This document shows, in pieces, positions 42,799 through 52,878 of a stretch of DNA of 64,000 nucleotides. The notes beneath the pieces were generated by a model that made no database searches, had not been told where the DNA came from, and saw nothing but the letters and a program-made list of their open reading frames with translations. The position numbers were made by a program, and so were the translations under genes. The stretch is from Virgibacillus_N oceani_A (GTDB lineage: Bacteria > Bacillota > Bacilli > Bacillales > Amphibacillaceae). Where the stretch lies: NCBI GenBank assembly GCA_041521345.1, contig JBGOHB010000018.1. One strand, written 5' to 3'. Position 1 is the first letter of the stretch. Each line of letters starts with the position of its first letter.

Positions 42799-42827
42799 AT
42801 TATAGCTCCAGATGTGGTGAAAATCAA
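42799..42827 (-). promoter_or_regulatory. Sigma-A promoter of the thrS T-box transcript
   Basis: Minus-strand TTGATT (42822-42827), 17-bp spacer, TATAAT (42799-42804), starting three bases after the ytxC stop codon. Confidence 0.82.
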
Positions 42828-42830
42828 GTA

Positions 42831-43688
42831 TTATTTCTGATTACTCATTTTTTTATAAGGAAATGGAAAATGCCTGTCATGTTCAAATATAACCTTTTCT
42901 TGAAAAATATTAATGACGGTCATTGTTTTTGGTTCTGAAGGATCGTTCCCATAAATCTTTATTTTCTCCGGTGCCATCGCAATTAGCGGAGCCAAATTTA
43001 ACTCATTTTCATCAAGACCAAAGATGTACAGCGCCTCACGCTGCATCCGCTCCCTCAGCTCCTTATTTGAAATCTTCCTTCCATGCTCATTAAAAAATAA
43101 AAAAGGGTCTCTCTGTAAAATATGAATAAGTGGGACAGTGGACTCTTTTTTTGCAATATAATTCCTGAGCATATTTACAAATTCCTGATGATCTTCTTCC
43201 CGCTTAAACTCATCAATAGCGAGACCGACATAATGTATAAGCTGATCTCTAAACGGATTCAAGGAAAATTTTACGATCGAATCAAAATGTACAATGTCTG
43301 CGTTTTTTATGTGAGAGATAAATAATGTTTGCAGAAATTGACTTGGATCTTTATTCTTGCGTATTTTCAGGCTGTCTTCATCTTCCCCGGCAAAAATCCA
43401 TTGGGTCAACTCCTGAATGCGCTCCTTCTCAATAGGATCGGTGTAGTAATAATATTTTCCTATAATATCATCAATCTTTTTTCCTAAACGGAATGTCAGA
43501 AATACATCGACCATCGATGTTGAAATAACTTCCAAAAATTCCTTTTTTGGCATCATCTCCTCCAACTGTATTTGATTCCCCCATTCTTCATCCGTTTTCC
43601 AGTTTAATTCAAATTCTTTATAATAACGAAAAATCTGTTCACAAAAACGAATGACTTCTTTATCCGATTCAAAAAAAATTTTCAGCAA
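42831..43688 (-). CDS. ytxC: Sporulation-associated protein YtxC
   Basis: A 285-residue soluble protein of the YtxC family, found in spore formers and of unknown function. It lies between dnaI and thrS as in B. subtilis. It starts with TTG at 43688, about eight bases after GAGGGTG, giving the N-terminus MLKIFFESDKEVIRF. No catalytic motif recognised. Confidence 0.84.
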   Translation of the reverse strand: MLKIFFESDKEVIRFCEQIFRYYKEFELNWKTDEEWGNQIQLEEMMPKKEFLEVISTSMVDVFLTFRLGKKIDDIIGKYYYYTDPIEKERIQELTQWIFAGEDEDSLKIRKNKDPSQFLQTLFISHIKNADIVHFDSIVKFSLNPFRDQLIHYVGLAIDEFKREEDHQEFVNMLRNYIAKKESTVPLIHILQRDPFLFFNEHGRKISNKELRERMQREALYIFGLDENELNLAPLIAMAPEKIKIYGNDPSEPKTMTVINIFQEKVIFEHDRHFPFPYKKMSNQK

Positions 43689-43806
43689 TAAACATCACCC
43701 TCGCCCAACACCAAACTGTTACATTATATGGACGAGGGTGCGTAAAAATGAATAATAAAAGAAACTAGTAAAAACTAATATAACTAGAATGGACATGAAT
43801 AAAAAT

Positions 43807-43841
43807 AGGAACCGCTTGTTATTACTTAACAAGCGGTTCCT
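43807..43841 (-). terminator. Terminator of dnaB-dnaI
   Basis: Perfect 14-bp stem AGGAACCGCTTGTT/AACAAGCGGTTCCT with a T-rich tail on the minus strand. Confidence 0.9.
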
Positions 43842-43872
43842 TATTAAAACGGTTTTAAACACATAAAGATTT

Positions 43873-44802
43873 TCAACCTCTCCGGTTATCTCCAAACAAC
43901 CTAACTTCCCTGCTAACCTGCCTGATTCTCTCGGTAATCCGGCCTGCCTTCACTGTTTCAACTCCGCTTCTAGTGGAAGCTAGGTGATCCTCCAGCTGCT
44001 CCAGGCTATAATTGGACGTAAAGAAAACTGGCAGCCTCTCCATCATCCGGTACTGTAAAACCGACCCGAGTATTTCATCCCTGAACCAGGAAGACTGCAT
44101 TTCCGCACCAATATCATCCAGCATCAGCACATCGGCCTGTTTAAAAAAGTCTATTTTTTCATTGATGGAGTCATCTTTTAAAGAAGATTTCATTTCCCTG
44201 ACAAACTCCGGCATATAAATAAGCGAGGAAGATACATTCAACGCTTTCAATTTATTTGCCAAAGCACCGAGAAAATATGTTTTCCCCACTCCAAAAGGAC
44301 CGTAGAAGTATATTCCCTTGCCAGGGAGTCCAGCTTTACTCTGTTCTACAAAGTGAATCAATTCTTTGATGGCTTCATTTCTTTTCGGATCTCTGCTGTC
44401 AATGTCTGAAAGGTTCGCCTCGAGTATTTCTTTTGGCATATATAAGCTTTGCACGAGTTTCTGCTGCTTGCGTTTATTTTCTTCATCAATCCTGTTATGG
44501 CATTTTTCATAGGATAAATGAATTTCCCCATTATCTACTTCAAGAATGGGAGAGTATCCTTGAATCATATTAATGCATGAGCCGTAAGACTTACAAGCAC
44601 TGCACTGTTTGGATTGAGTTTTATATTCATGTAATTTTATCAGATTTTTTTCAATCTCAGCTTCTGTTAATTCAGGATGTAAAGATAATAACTCTTTTAT
44701 TTCCAAATCCTGTAATACTTCCTGCTTGATATTTATATAGTTTTCCTGGAAATTTTCGTTATTCCTCATCCATTTTTTTAATGTTGATTGTACTGGCTTC
44801 AT
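43873..44802 (-). CDS. dnaI: Primosomal helicase loader DnaI
   Basis: AAA+ helicase loader of 309 residues that places the DnaC-type helicase at the origin and at restart sites. The N-terminal helicase-binding domain carries the zinc-binding cysteines (QCSACKSYGSC), and the AAA+ part has Walker A GPFGVGKTYFLG and Walker B VLMLDDIGAE. The start MKPVQSTLKKW follows AAGGG; an ATG nine bases earlier is too close to the site. It follows dnaB by 21 bases. Confidence 0.93.
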   Translation of the reverse strand: MKPVQSTLKKWMRNNENFQENYINIKQEVLQDLEIKELLSLHPELTEAEIEKNLIKLHEYKTQSKQCSACKSYGSCINMIQGYSPILEVDNGEIHLSYEKCHNRIDEENKRKQQKLVQSLYMPKEILEANLSDIDSRDPKRNEAIKELIHFVEQSKAGLPGKGIYFYGPFGVGKTYFLGALANKLKALNVSSSLIYMPEFVREMKSSLKDDSINEKIDFFKQADVLMLDDIGAEMQSSWFRDEILGSVLQYRMMERLPVFFTSNYSLEQLEDHLASTRSGVETVKAGRITERIRQVSREVRLFGDNRRG

Positions 44803-44823
44803 TAAAATCATCCCTTAAAATGA

Positions 44824-46161
44824 TTAGTTTTGATTTCCACCGGAATACCTGCGCAGCAATGCTTCAATTTCTTTTTGTTCGTTATTAACATTGCTGGCAT
44901 GCTTTTCGGCTTCAACTGGTTTTTGTTTCTGCTTTCGTTCTTTAAACCAATCTGGAACAACCTCTTTTGAGGCCGGTTTTTTATAATAGTTATTTTTCTT
45001 AGGTATAGGTTTATTTTGGAATCTATCTTTTTCTGCTTTGGCAAAGCGCATGGCTTCCTTTGCTGTTGTTAAATTTGCTCTGGACCAATGGCTAGCTATT
45101 TTTTCCAAATATGCTTTTGACAATCTCATGTTAGACTGCAGCAGGACGTAATGTATAAGGACATTCATCACCGGTGATGGCAGTCCTTGTGACACCATCA
45201 CTTCCCTGATCATTCTCATATCCTGTTCTGACGCCTGATTTCCTTTGGAATAATCTTCAAGCAACTGCTTCGGTGACATAGTTTCCAGTTCATGAATTAA
45301 TTGCTCTTCTTTTGTTACAGGCTTTTCCACCGGCTTTTGTACTGTTGTTTGTTTATCTGTTAATTTAATGGATTTTCCATTATTTTTTGTTTTAAATAAA
45401 TCATGACAGGCAATTTTAAATTCTTCTGTATGTAACACGTTTTCATCTGTTAACGCCCATTGCAGCGACTTTTCAATTTCAAACATTTCCAGTTCATACA
45501 GTTCCATCATTTGTGCGATCAATTTCCGGTTTTCTTTCGTCAGTACATGATGAGCCGGAATCATCCGTTGCTTCAGCATTTGCTCCAGCCAGGAAAAATC
45601 AACCTGAATTTCTTCTTCTATTCCCTGCACATTTTCGGTAAGCGTTTCAGTAAGTACCATCGGCTGAACAGTGTCAAATACGTCATGGAAAGAAACCGTG
45701 ATCTCTCTTCCTGGACTATAAAGTGCTTCCACTGAAAAATATTGCTTTAACCTCGAAAACTTGGCCTCCCCAATATGGTGATATAAAAGCTGCGTCAGCA
45801 TCGGATCTGTAAAAAAAGCTTTCGTTCCAAATGGAGGCTGCAGTTCATAAATAAATATTCTCTTTCCTTCTGAATTCTTTTCAAAAACTTTTAATAATCC
45901 GATCCCTTCAAGCTTTACTCTAGTACGGTAAATTTCATCCAAAGGCAAATTTAAATAATTCATTAAAGTATGATGTGTCTGCGCATGCTGTTCATGCTGC
46001 AAATCTATTTCATGCAGCATTGTTTGATATAATGTAACAGACTTGCTTCCAATTAATGGCTGATATAAATGGGTTAAAGATTTTGTGAAATCCAATGGCA
46101 AATCAGCTTTTATCAAAACATAATATCCATCAACAGGTAAAATTTTTCCGATCTTATTCAT
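44824..46161 (-). CDS. dnaB: Replication initiation protein DnaB
   Basis: Membrane-associated helicase co-loader of 445 residues (B. subtilis DnaB, not the helicase). The N-terminal part carries the winged-helix-like DDBH1 region, and a DnaD-like DDBH2 domain lies near residues 290-370 (MSPKQLLEDYSKGNQASEQDMRMIREVMVSQGL...). With DnaD and DnaI it loads the replicative helicase. Order nrdR-dnaB-dnaI matches B. subtilis. Confidence 0.92.
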   Translation of the reverse strand: MNKIGKILPVDGYYVLIKADLPLDFTKSLTHLYQPLIGSKSVTLYQTMLHEIDLQHEQHAQTHHTLMNYLNLPLDEIYRTRVKLEGIGLLKVFEKNSEGKRIFIYELQPPFGTKAFFTDPMLTQLLYHHIGEAKFSRLKQYFSVEALYSPGREITVSFHDVFDTVQPMVLTETLTENVQGIEEEIQVDFSWLEQMLKQRMIPAHHVLTKENRKLIAQMMELYELEMFEIEKSLQWALTDENVLHTEEFKIACHDLFKTKNNGKSIKLTDKQTTVQKPVEKPVTKEEQLIHELETMSPKQLLEDYSKGNQASEQDMRMIREVMVSQGLPSPVMNVLIHYVLLQSNMRLSKAYLEKIASHWSRANLTTAKEAMRFAKAEKDRFQNKPIPKKNNYYKKPASKEVVPDWFKERKQKQKPVEAEKHASNVNNEQKEIEALLRRYSGGNQN

Positions 46162-46189
46162 CCTTCTCTAACCCCTTTTTGTCCGCGCT

Positions 46190-46657
46190 TTATGATTCAT
46201 TTCTATCCGTTTTGATTAGATCCTTCAGTTCATCAAGAAAGACACTGATATCCTTAAACTGACGGTAAACAGAGGCAAACCGTACGTAAGCAACTTCATC
46301 TACTTCTGAAAGCCTGTCCATGACAAGCTTGCCGACTTCATTGCTGTCCACTTCCGCATTTCCTTTGTTACGCAATTCTTTTTCTGTACTTAAGGCTATT
46401 TCTTCAATTTTTTCCAGTGGAACAGGTCTTTTTTCACAGGCTCTGATTAAACCGCGAATCAGTTTTTCCCTGCTGAACTCCTGTCTTGTACCATCTTTTT
46501 TCACAACAATTAAAGGTACTTCCTCCACTCGTTCAAACGTTGTGAAGCGAAAACCGCATTGTTCGCATTCCCTTCTTCTCCGAATAGCCTGTCCTTCTTC
46601 TATTGGCCGGGAATCTAGCACCTTTGTACTTTTATAATGGCAATTTGAACATCTCAC
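46190..46657 (-). CDS. nrdR: Transcriptional repressor NrdR
   Basis: Zinc ribbon plus ATP-cone repressor of ribonucleotide reductase genes, 155 residues. The zinc ribbon (MRCSNCHYKSTKVLDSRP, then RRRECEQCGFRFTTFE) and the ATP-cone (PLIVVKKDGTRQEFSREKLIRG) are complete. The GTG at 46657 is preferred over the GTG three codons earlier because it matches the usual MxCP/MxCS start and follows GGGGTGG well. Confidence 0.94.
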   Translation of the reverse strand: MRCSNCHYKSTKVLDSRPIEEGQAIRRRRECEQCGFRFTTFERVEEVPLIVVKKDGTRQEFSREKLIRGLIRACEKRPVPLEKIEEIALSTEKELRNKGNAEVDSNEVGKLVMDRLSEVDEVAYVRFASVYRQFKDISVFLDELKDLIKTDRNES

Positions 46658-46684
46658 TTGGTCCACCCCTATAATTTTTGGATC

Positions 46685-47065
46685 TTATTTTACTGGAGTC
46701 ATTTCTTTATTCAGCCGGTCATACAATTGGCTGATCAATCTTCTGCTGTACCCGAAATCAAACGGAAACACGCTCTCTGATGTCGCGGCAAAATCAATAG
46801 CAGTGTGATAAGGCCTGATCATAATCACAGTAGCTACAATAAAAATGCTCTTTCCCTTTATTAAATAGAAGCTCATTTCTCCATGTTCTATGGATATGGC
46901 ATTCATCTCAAATTCCGGTTCGTTCTCCACCATTTTTTTGAGGAGATCAAATCCTTCTTCCTTTGTTATTTTAAAATATCGTGTTTTCAGCACCGGATCC
47001 CAATGTTTATCCATTGTCTCCTGATGGTTACTGAAATATTTATGCAAAAATTGACGAAAAGACAT
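46685..47065 (-). CDS. Conserved-looking cytosolic protein, unknown
   Basis: A 126-residue protein I do not recognise. It has no signal peptide and one moderately hydrophobic strand region (SIFIVATVIMIRPYH). The start MSFRQFLHKYF at 47065 follows AGGGTG; an ATG 36 bases earlier has no ribosome site. It occupies the place between nrdR and gapB where B. subtilis carries speD. Base composition and codon use look ordinary for the region, so recent transfer is not suggested. Confidence 0.65.
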   Translation of the reverse strand: MSFRQFLHKYFSNHQETMDKHWDPVLKTRYFKITKEEGFDLLKKMVENEPEFEMNAISIEHGEMSFYLIKGKSIFIVATVIMIRPYHTAIDFAATSESVFPFDFGYSRRLISQLYDRLNKEMTPVK

Positions 47066-47282
47066 GTCTTCAGCACCCTGTTTAAATTCTCTTTTATTCA
47101 TTTTACCACGATTCCGTGGAATCCTCTATGTCTAAAATAAAATCTATTATTTTACAATTTATTTCTTGTCAACTATGCTTTTTATGTACTTATTGTATAT
47201 CATTCACCGCAAGTTACATAATGACATACCGTAATAGCGCTCACAAGTGAATATGGTAGCCTTTTTACTTTTGCACAAAGCA

Positions 47283-47313
47283 GAAAGGCACACCAGTTAA
47301 TGGTGTGCCTTTC
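47283..47313 (-). terminator. Terminator of gapB
   Basis: Perfect 13-bp stem GAAAGGCACACCA/TGGTGTGCCTTTC (47283-47295 with 47301-47313). Confidence 0.85.
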
Positions 47314-47331
47314 CTTAATGGCGGCAAAAAG

Positions 47332-48363
47332 TTATGAAATTTTAGCATGCCTCTGATGGATATAGCTGCCGACATATTTAGTTAAATCAAGTACGCGTTT
47401 TGAATATCCCCATTCATTATCATACCATGCCAGCACCTTGACTTTATTCTCTTCCATTACCATGGTTGAGAGTCCATCGATGACTGCTGAGTATTCGCTT
47501 GTCGTGTAATCAACAGATACAAGCGGTTCATCACTATAGTCAACAATGCCTTTTAATTCATTTTTGGATACTTGCTTGAAGACCTCATTAATTTTTTCCG
47601 GTGTAACCGTCTCTTCTACATCCACAACTAAGTCAACCAATGAAACATTCGGTGTTGGCACGCGAAGCGCCATGCCATGAAGCTTGCCATTTAGATGAGG
47701 CATTACTTCTCCGAGTGCTTTCGCCGCACCAGTAGACGTTGGAATAATGGACTGTGTTAATCCTCTTCCCCTGCGAAGATCCTTATGCGGATTGTCCAAA
47801 TTCTTTTGATCATTTGTAAAAGAATGCACTGTTGTCATTAAACCATTTTCAATGGAAAAATGATCATCCAGTACTTTTACGACAGGTGCCAGGCAGTTGG
47901 TAGTACAGGATGCATTGGAAATAACATCATCTTGATCTGGACTATACGTCTCTTCATTTACACCCATAACAATGGTATTATCCACTTGTTTTCCCGGTGC
48001 AGTAATGACTACTTTTTTCGCGCCTGCCTCTAAGTGAAGTCCGGCACTTTCCTTCGTCTTAAATTTGCCGGTTGCTTCTATAACTACATCTATATCAAGC
48101 TCTTTCCAAGGCAGTTTTTCCGGCTCCCTGGAATTAACGATATTCACCATATTACTATTAATTTCCAAACCATCTTCTGCTGCTTTTACTTCTCCCTGGA
48201 AGCGGCCATGGACACTGTCATACTTAATTAAATGAGCCAGTGTTTCAGCAGGATAGCTTGCATTCACAGCTACTACATCAAATTGATCATCCATCACAGC
48301 CTGACGAAATACCATTCGTCCGATACGGCCAAAACCATTAATAGCAATCCGGGTCTTATTCAT
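47332..48363 (-). CDS. gapB: Glyceraldehyde-3-phosphate dehydrogenase, GapB type
   Basis: Glyceraldehyde-3-phosphate dehydrogenase of 343 residues. The cofactor loop NGFGRIGRMVFRQ and catalytic Cys in SNASCTTNCLAP are present. Position between coaE and nrdR, and wording such as SYPAETLAHLIKYDSVHG, match the NADP-preferring gluconeogenic GapB rather than glycolytic GapA. The start MNKTRIAINGFG follows GGGAGG by seven bases; the upstream reading is not needed. Confidence 0.93.
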   Translation of the reverse strand: MNKTRIAINGFGRIGRMVFRQAVMDDQFDVVAVNASYPAETLAHLIKYDSVHGRFQGEVKAAEDGLEINSNMVNIVNSREPEKLPWKELDIDVVIEATGKFKTKESAGLHLEAGAKKVVITAPGKQVDNTIVMGVNEETYSPDQDDVISNASCTTNCLAPVVKVLDDHFSIENGLMTTVHSFTNDQKNLDNPHKDLRRGRGLTQSIIPTSTGAAKALGEVMPHLNGKLHGMALRVPTPNVSLVDLVVDVEETVTPEKINEVFKQVSKNELKGIVDYSDEPLVSVDYTTSEYSAVIDGLSTMVMEENKVKVLAWYDNEWGYSKRVLDLTKYVGSYIHQRHAKIS

Positions 48364-48527
48364 CGCAAATCCTCCCATATATGTTACACTCATTTTCGCT
48401 TTTTCTGTAATTAGTATAACATATTTAATGAAAAATGTGCATTGTATTTTCCGGAGTTGTTTATTTTTTATTTTCTGAATAGAAATTATTTTTTCGAAAA
48501 TGTAGACTGTTAATATTACCCATAAAA

Positions 48528-48551
48528 AAATCCGTCTATACTAACGGATTT
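48528..48551 (-). terminator. Terminator of the polA-mutM-coaE operon
   Basis: Stem AAATCCGT/ACGGATTT (48528-48535 with 48544-48551) with a T-run on the minus strand, shortly after the coaE stop. Confidence 0.82.
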
Positions 48552-48564
48552 CCCTATCTCTTCC

Positions 48565-49164
48565 TTATATAATCTCCCAATTTTTTAAAATAGATTCCAG
48601 TTGCTGAAAAGACTCAAATTTACTGCCATTATTATCAATCACTTCATCAGCCATGTCTGCTTTTTCTTTTACAGTGATCTGAGATCTGATGCGCTGCATT
48701 GCTTCTTTTTCAGTGTAACCGTTTCTCTCCGTTAAACGCTTTAATTGGACGGATTCATCAACATACACGACAACTGTCTTATCCACAAAATGGGTTAACT
48801 TGCTTTCAAATAACAAAGGGATATCAAGCACCACGCATTTTTCTCCGTTTTTCACATAAGCATCCCGTTTGCTTAGCATTTTTTCCCTTACAGCAGGATG
48901 TACAATCTGATTTAATGTCCTTCTTTTTTCTTCATCAGCAAACACAATTTGCCCAATCTTGTCACGATCCAATGTCTGATCCTCTTGTAAAATTTGTTCT
49001 CCGAACGCTGCAACAATTTCTTTATAAGCCTTCTCACTCGGCTCCACTACTTCTCTTGAGAGCTTGTCTGCATCAATGACAGGTATACTAAATTCATCAA
49101 ACATAAGGGATACCGTACTTTTTCCGCTGGCAATACTGCCGGTTAATCCAATAACAAGTGTCAC
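48565..49164 (-). CDS. coaE: Dephospho-CoA kinase
   Basis: Last step of coenzyme A synthesis, 199 residues. Walker A GLTGSIASGKST and the family segment VIDADKLSREVVEPSEKAY are visible, with VLDIPLLFE downstream. It starts with GTG at 49164 (AGAGGTG precedes), overlapping the mutM stop by four bases (GTGA). The ytaF gene that sits between mutM and coaE in B. subtilis is absent. Confidence 0.94.
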   Translation of the reverse strand: MTLVIGLTGSIASGKSTVSLMFDEFSIPVIDADKLSREVVEPSEKAYKEIVAAFGEQILQEDQTLDRDKIGQIVFADEEKRRTLNQIVHPAVREKMLSKRDAYVKNGEKCVVLDIPLLFESKLTHFVDKTVVVYVDESVQLKRLTERNGYTEKEAMQRIRSQITVKEKADMADEVIDNNGSKFESFQQLESILKNWEII

Positions 49165-50003
49165 TTTCTCACCTCTTTTAACTTCTGACATTTGTTGCAC
49201 ACATGGGTTCCTCGGCCGCCTACTTTCAATTTCACGATAGACTGCCCGCAAACTTTACAGCCGTTATTTTCCTGTCCATAGACAAATAATTCCTGCTGAA
49301 ACATGCCCATATCCCCTTGTGAGTTTACATAGGAACGTATCGTTGTACCGCCTTGCTTCACTGCCTCATGCAATGTCTCGATGGCATGTTTCCTGATTGC
49401 TTTAGCCTCTTTTTGAGTTAGTTTCCTTGCTCGTTTTAACGGATGAACACCGGCTTTAAATAGCGTTTCGTCCACATAAATATTACCGAGTCCGGCAACC
49501 ACAGTTTGATCGAGTAAAACCAACTTTATTACCCGGTCTGTGTGCTTTAATTTATTTGAAAAATAATCCAGCGTAAAAGCTTCATCAAAGGGATCGGGAC
49601 CTAATGTGCTTAATGGTTTATTCAAAAATTCCTCTCCCTTTGGAAATACATGCATCGTGCCAAATTTACGGACATCATTATATCGGAGCTCTTCTCCACC
49701 CGTACATTTGAAAATGACATGGGTATGCTTTTTCACCGGTTCACTTGATTTATGCACACTGTATTTCCCTTCCATCCGCAAATGGGAAACAAGTATATAA
49801 TCATCCAGCTGGAATAATAGAAATTTTCCTTTCCGGGTGATATCCCGTATAGTCTGTCCTTTCAAAAGAAATTTAAAATGTCCCACATCATCCGGCTGTT
49901 TGATAATATTTGGCCAATATACATTTACTTCATTAATTGTTTTATTTACAGTTAATAGCTTAAGTGTCTCTTTAATTGTCTCTACTTCCGGTAATTCCGG
50001 CAT
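49161..50003 (-). CDS. mutM: Formamidopyrimidine-DNA glycosylase
   Basis: Removes 8-oxoguanine and other oxidised purines. The 280-residue protein has the catalytic Pro1-Glu2 (MPELPEVETIK after Met removal), the helix-two-turn-helix region and a C-terminal zinc finger with four cysteines (CKVCGQSI...HVCNKCQK). The start MPELPEVE is fixed by the need for an N-terminal proline. Follows polA by 15 bases. Confidence 0.96.
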   Translation of the reverse strand: MPELPEVETIKETLKLLTVNKTINEVNVYWPNIIKQPDDVGHFKFLLKGQTIRDITRKGKFLLFQLDDYILVSHLRMEGKYSVHKSSEPVKKHTHVIFKCTGGEELRYNDVRKFGTMHVFPKGEEFLNKPLSTLGPDPFDEAFTLDYFSNKLKHTDRVIKLVLLDQTVVAGLGNIYVDETLFKAGVHPLKRARKLTQKEAKAIRKHAIETLHEAVKQGGTTIRSYVNSQGDMGMFQQELFVYGQENNGCKVCGQSIVKLKVGGRGTHVCNKCQKLKEVRK

Positions 50004-50018
50004 TCCCCTCAAACTCCC

Positions 50019-52658
50019 TTACTTCGCATCAAACCAGCTTTTCCCGTAAGAATAATCCACTTTTAACGGGACATTCAGCTCCACTGTCTGTTCCATCATT
50101 TCCGGCACAATTTCGATGAGCCGATCCAATTCATCTTTTGGTGCCTCCATAATCAGTTCATCATGAACCTGTAATAAAAGCCGAGTTTGAAGCTTTTCCT
50201 CTTTTAATTTTTCATACAGATCAATCATTGCTTTTTTAATAATATCTGCGGCACTTCCCTGTATCGGTGTATTCATCGCCGTTCTCTCCGCGAAGCTTCG
50301 CATATTAAAGTTGCGGCTCGTGATTTCAGGGAGGTATCTCCTTCTTTTCATCAGTGTACTGACAAAGCCTTTCTGTTTGGCTTGCTGGACGATCTCATCC
50401 ATATAGATCTTTACACCGGGATAGCTTTCAAAATATCGGTCGATAAACTGCTTTGCTTCCTTCCTTGTTATACCCAGGTTCTGAGATAACCCAAAATCAC
50501 TGATACCATACACGATACCAAAGTTAACAGCCTTTGCCTGCCTGCGCATATTGCTTGTTACTTCTTCCTTTTTAACATGAAAAACATCCATTGCTGTTTT
50601 TGTGTGAATATCCATATTTTCTTTAAATGCCTCGACTAACTTATCGTCATTGGCAATATGGGCAAGTACCCTTAATTCTATTTGGGAATAATCGGCAGCA
50701 AACATGATCCAGTCTTTTTCCGACGGGACGAATGCCTGTCTGATTTTCCGTCCTTCTTCAATGCGAATAGGTATGTTTTGCAAGTTAGGTTCAACCGAGC
50801 TTAATCTTCCAGTTTGGGTCAGTGCCTGATTAAATCGGGTATGAATTTTATTCGTGTTTCCATCCACAACCTTTAATAACCCTTCAATATAGGTTGATTG
50901 TAGTTTGCCCAGCTGACGATATAAGAGCAGCTTAGGAATAATTTCATGCTCATTCTTTAGTTGTTCCAGGACATCAGCTGCTGTAGAATATCCTGTTTTT
51001 GTTTTCTTAATCACCGGAAGACCAAGCTTTTCAAATAAGATAGGGCCTAATTGTTTCGGTGAATTTAAATTAAACGTCTCACCAGCGAGATCGTGAACGC
51101 CTTTTTCCAAATCTGTCAGACGCTGTTTCAAATCTATTCCCATTTCCTCCAGCTTTTCCCTGTCAACAAGGACACCTGTATGCTCCATCACGCCCAAAAT
51201 TAATGCGAGTGGCATTTCCAGTTCTTTTAATAATTCATATTGCTCATTATTCTTTAACTGTTCTTCCATTTTTGACTGTAGTTCATATAATGCACTTGCT
51301 TTTCGTACAACATGCTCGGCTAAAATTTCCGCTTCCGGCAGCTGCATTTTCGCACCGCGTCCATATACTTCTTCATCAAACCGTACATCCGTTTTCCCCA
51401 TACGATTGCTTATCGCGGGAATATCATGGTTGTTCTCGGCTGGATTCAACAAATAGGAGCTCAACAGCATATCAAAAGTAATCCCTTTGACATCGATGCC
51501 ATTTCTTTTTAATGCAACTACAGTACGTTTTGCATCAAAAATGCTTTTCTTTTGCGTTTCATCTTCAAGCCATGCTTTAAATGGCACTGATTTTAATGCG
51601 ATTTCCGTTGGGATGAAAAACGCATTTGCATCATTAACCACGCCAATTCCATCTATTTTAGCCTGATGATAGTTTTCATCAAGCATTTCAACGACAAGGG
51701 CGCTATTATCGGAAAACATTTCATCGGTTACTTCATCTGCCAGCTTAAAATCTATTTCTTCCATGTTAGCTGCTTCTGCCTCTTCACTGGAAGAATCGTA
51801 ATCGATTCGACTCAGCAAAGACTGAAAGCCAAGATCCCTGAAAATGGTACTTACCTTGTTTTGTTCATACCCTTCAAAGGAGGCATCATCAATGGACACC
51901 TTTACTGGTGATTCCCTATTTATCGTTACTAATTCCTTGCTCATAAATGCCTCATTTTTATGGTCAGTAAGTTTTTCCTTCAATTTCTTGCCGCTGACAT
52001 CATCCAGATTGTTATACAATGCATCCAATGTTTCAAATTGTTTTAAAAGCTTTATTGCTGTTTTCTCCCCTACTCCTGGGACTCCTGGAATATTGTCGGA
52101 GGAATCCCCCATAAGCGCCTTTAAATCGATAATTTGATCCTGGCTGATCTCCATTTTTCCCTTTAAGTATTCAGGCGTATAGCGTTCCACATCACTGATG
52201 CCTTTTTTGGTTACATGGACCGTTACAGTGTCAGAAACAAGTTGCAGTAAATCTTTATCCCCAGATATCACAGTAACATTCCAATTATTATCTTCTGCAT
52301 TTTTTGAAAGGGTCCCGATAATATCATCCGCTTCAAAGTTTTCCAGATCATAATGTTTGATTTGAAAGGCATCAAGCACTTCTTTTAAAATAGGAAATTG
52401 TTCGGATAATTCAGGAGGGGTTTTTTGCCTTCCACCTTTGTATTCTTTATACGTTTCATGACGGAATGTTGTTTTGCCTGCATCAAATGCGACAAGCATA
52501 TGTGTTGGTTTTTCCTCTTCCAGTATCCTGAGTAACATTGTTGTAAACCCGTAAACTGCGTTCGTATAAACGCCTTTATCATTATTTAAGAGCGGCAATG
52601 CAAAGAATGCGCGGTAAATAATACTGTTTCCATCGATTAAAACTAATTTATTCGTCAT
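50019..52658 (-). CDS. polA: DNA polymerase I
   Basis: Repair and Okazaki-processing polymerase of 879 residues. The N-terminal 5'-3' exonuclease (VLIDGNSIIYRAFFALP, later GDSSDNIPGVPGVGEKTA), a central 3'-5' exonuclease-like domain that looks degenerate as in other Bacillus enzymes, and the family A polymerase with DYSQIELRVLAH and QVHDELI are visible. GGAGG precedes the ATG. First gene of polA-mutM-coaE. Confidence 0.96.
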   Translation of the reverse strand: MTNKLVLIDGNSIIYRAFFALPLLNNDKGVYTNAVYGFTTMLLRILEEEKPTHMLVAFDAGKTTFRHETYKEYKGGRQKTPPELSEQFPILKEVLDAFQIKHYDLENFEADDIIGTLSKNAEDNNWNVTVISGDKDLLQLVSDTVTVHVTKKGISDVERYTPEYLKGKMEISQDQIIDLKALMGDSSDNIPGVPGVGEKTAIKLLKQFETLDALYNNLDDVSGKKLKEKLTDHKNEAFMSKELVTINRESPVKVSIDDASFEGYEQNKVSTIFRDLGFQSLLSRIDYDSSSEEAEAANMEEIDFKLADEVTDEMFSDNSALVVEMLDENYHQAKIDGIGVVNDANAFFIPTEIALKSVPFKAWLEDETQKKSIFDAKRTVVALKRNGIDVKGITFDMLLSSYLLNPAENNHDIPAISNRMGKTDVRFDEEVYGRGAKMQLPEAEILAEHVVRKASALYELQSKMEEQLKNNEQYELLKELEMPLALILGVMEHTGVLVDREKLEEMGIDLKQRLTDLEKGVHDLAGETFNLNSPKQLGPILFEKLGLPVIKKTKTGYSTAADVLEQLKNEHEIIPKLLLYRQLGKLQSTYIEGLLKVVDGNTNKIHTRFNQALTQTGRLSSVEPNLQNIPIRIEEGRKIRQAFVPSEKDWIMFAADYSQIELRVLAHIANDDKLVEAFKENMDIHTKTAMDVFHVKKEEVTSNMRRQAKAVNFGIVYGISDFGLSQNLGITRKEAKQFIDRYFESYPGVKIYMDEIVQQAKQKGFVSTLMKRRRYLPEITSRNFNMRSFAERTAMNTPIQGSAADIIKKAMIDLYEKLKEEKLQTRLLLQVHDELIMEAPKDELDRLIEIVPEMMEQTVELNVPLKVDYSYGKSWFDAK

Positions 52659-52878
52659 ATGTAATTTCCTCCGTTAAATGACATTTATATTTATTTTATC
52701 ATTGTATATGGACAAAGTGAAACTTCTTTACATGAGGGAGCACGACTTTTCTGGAATAACATCTGGACTCTGTTACTCGGCTAAAGAAAAAAGTTTTAAT
52801 CACATACCAGAGAGTGCTTCTCTAATACATGACAGCACACAATACACATCCATCATGTATCAAATAGAATCACTTGAA

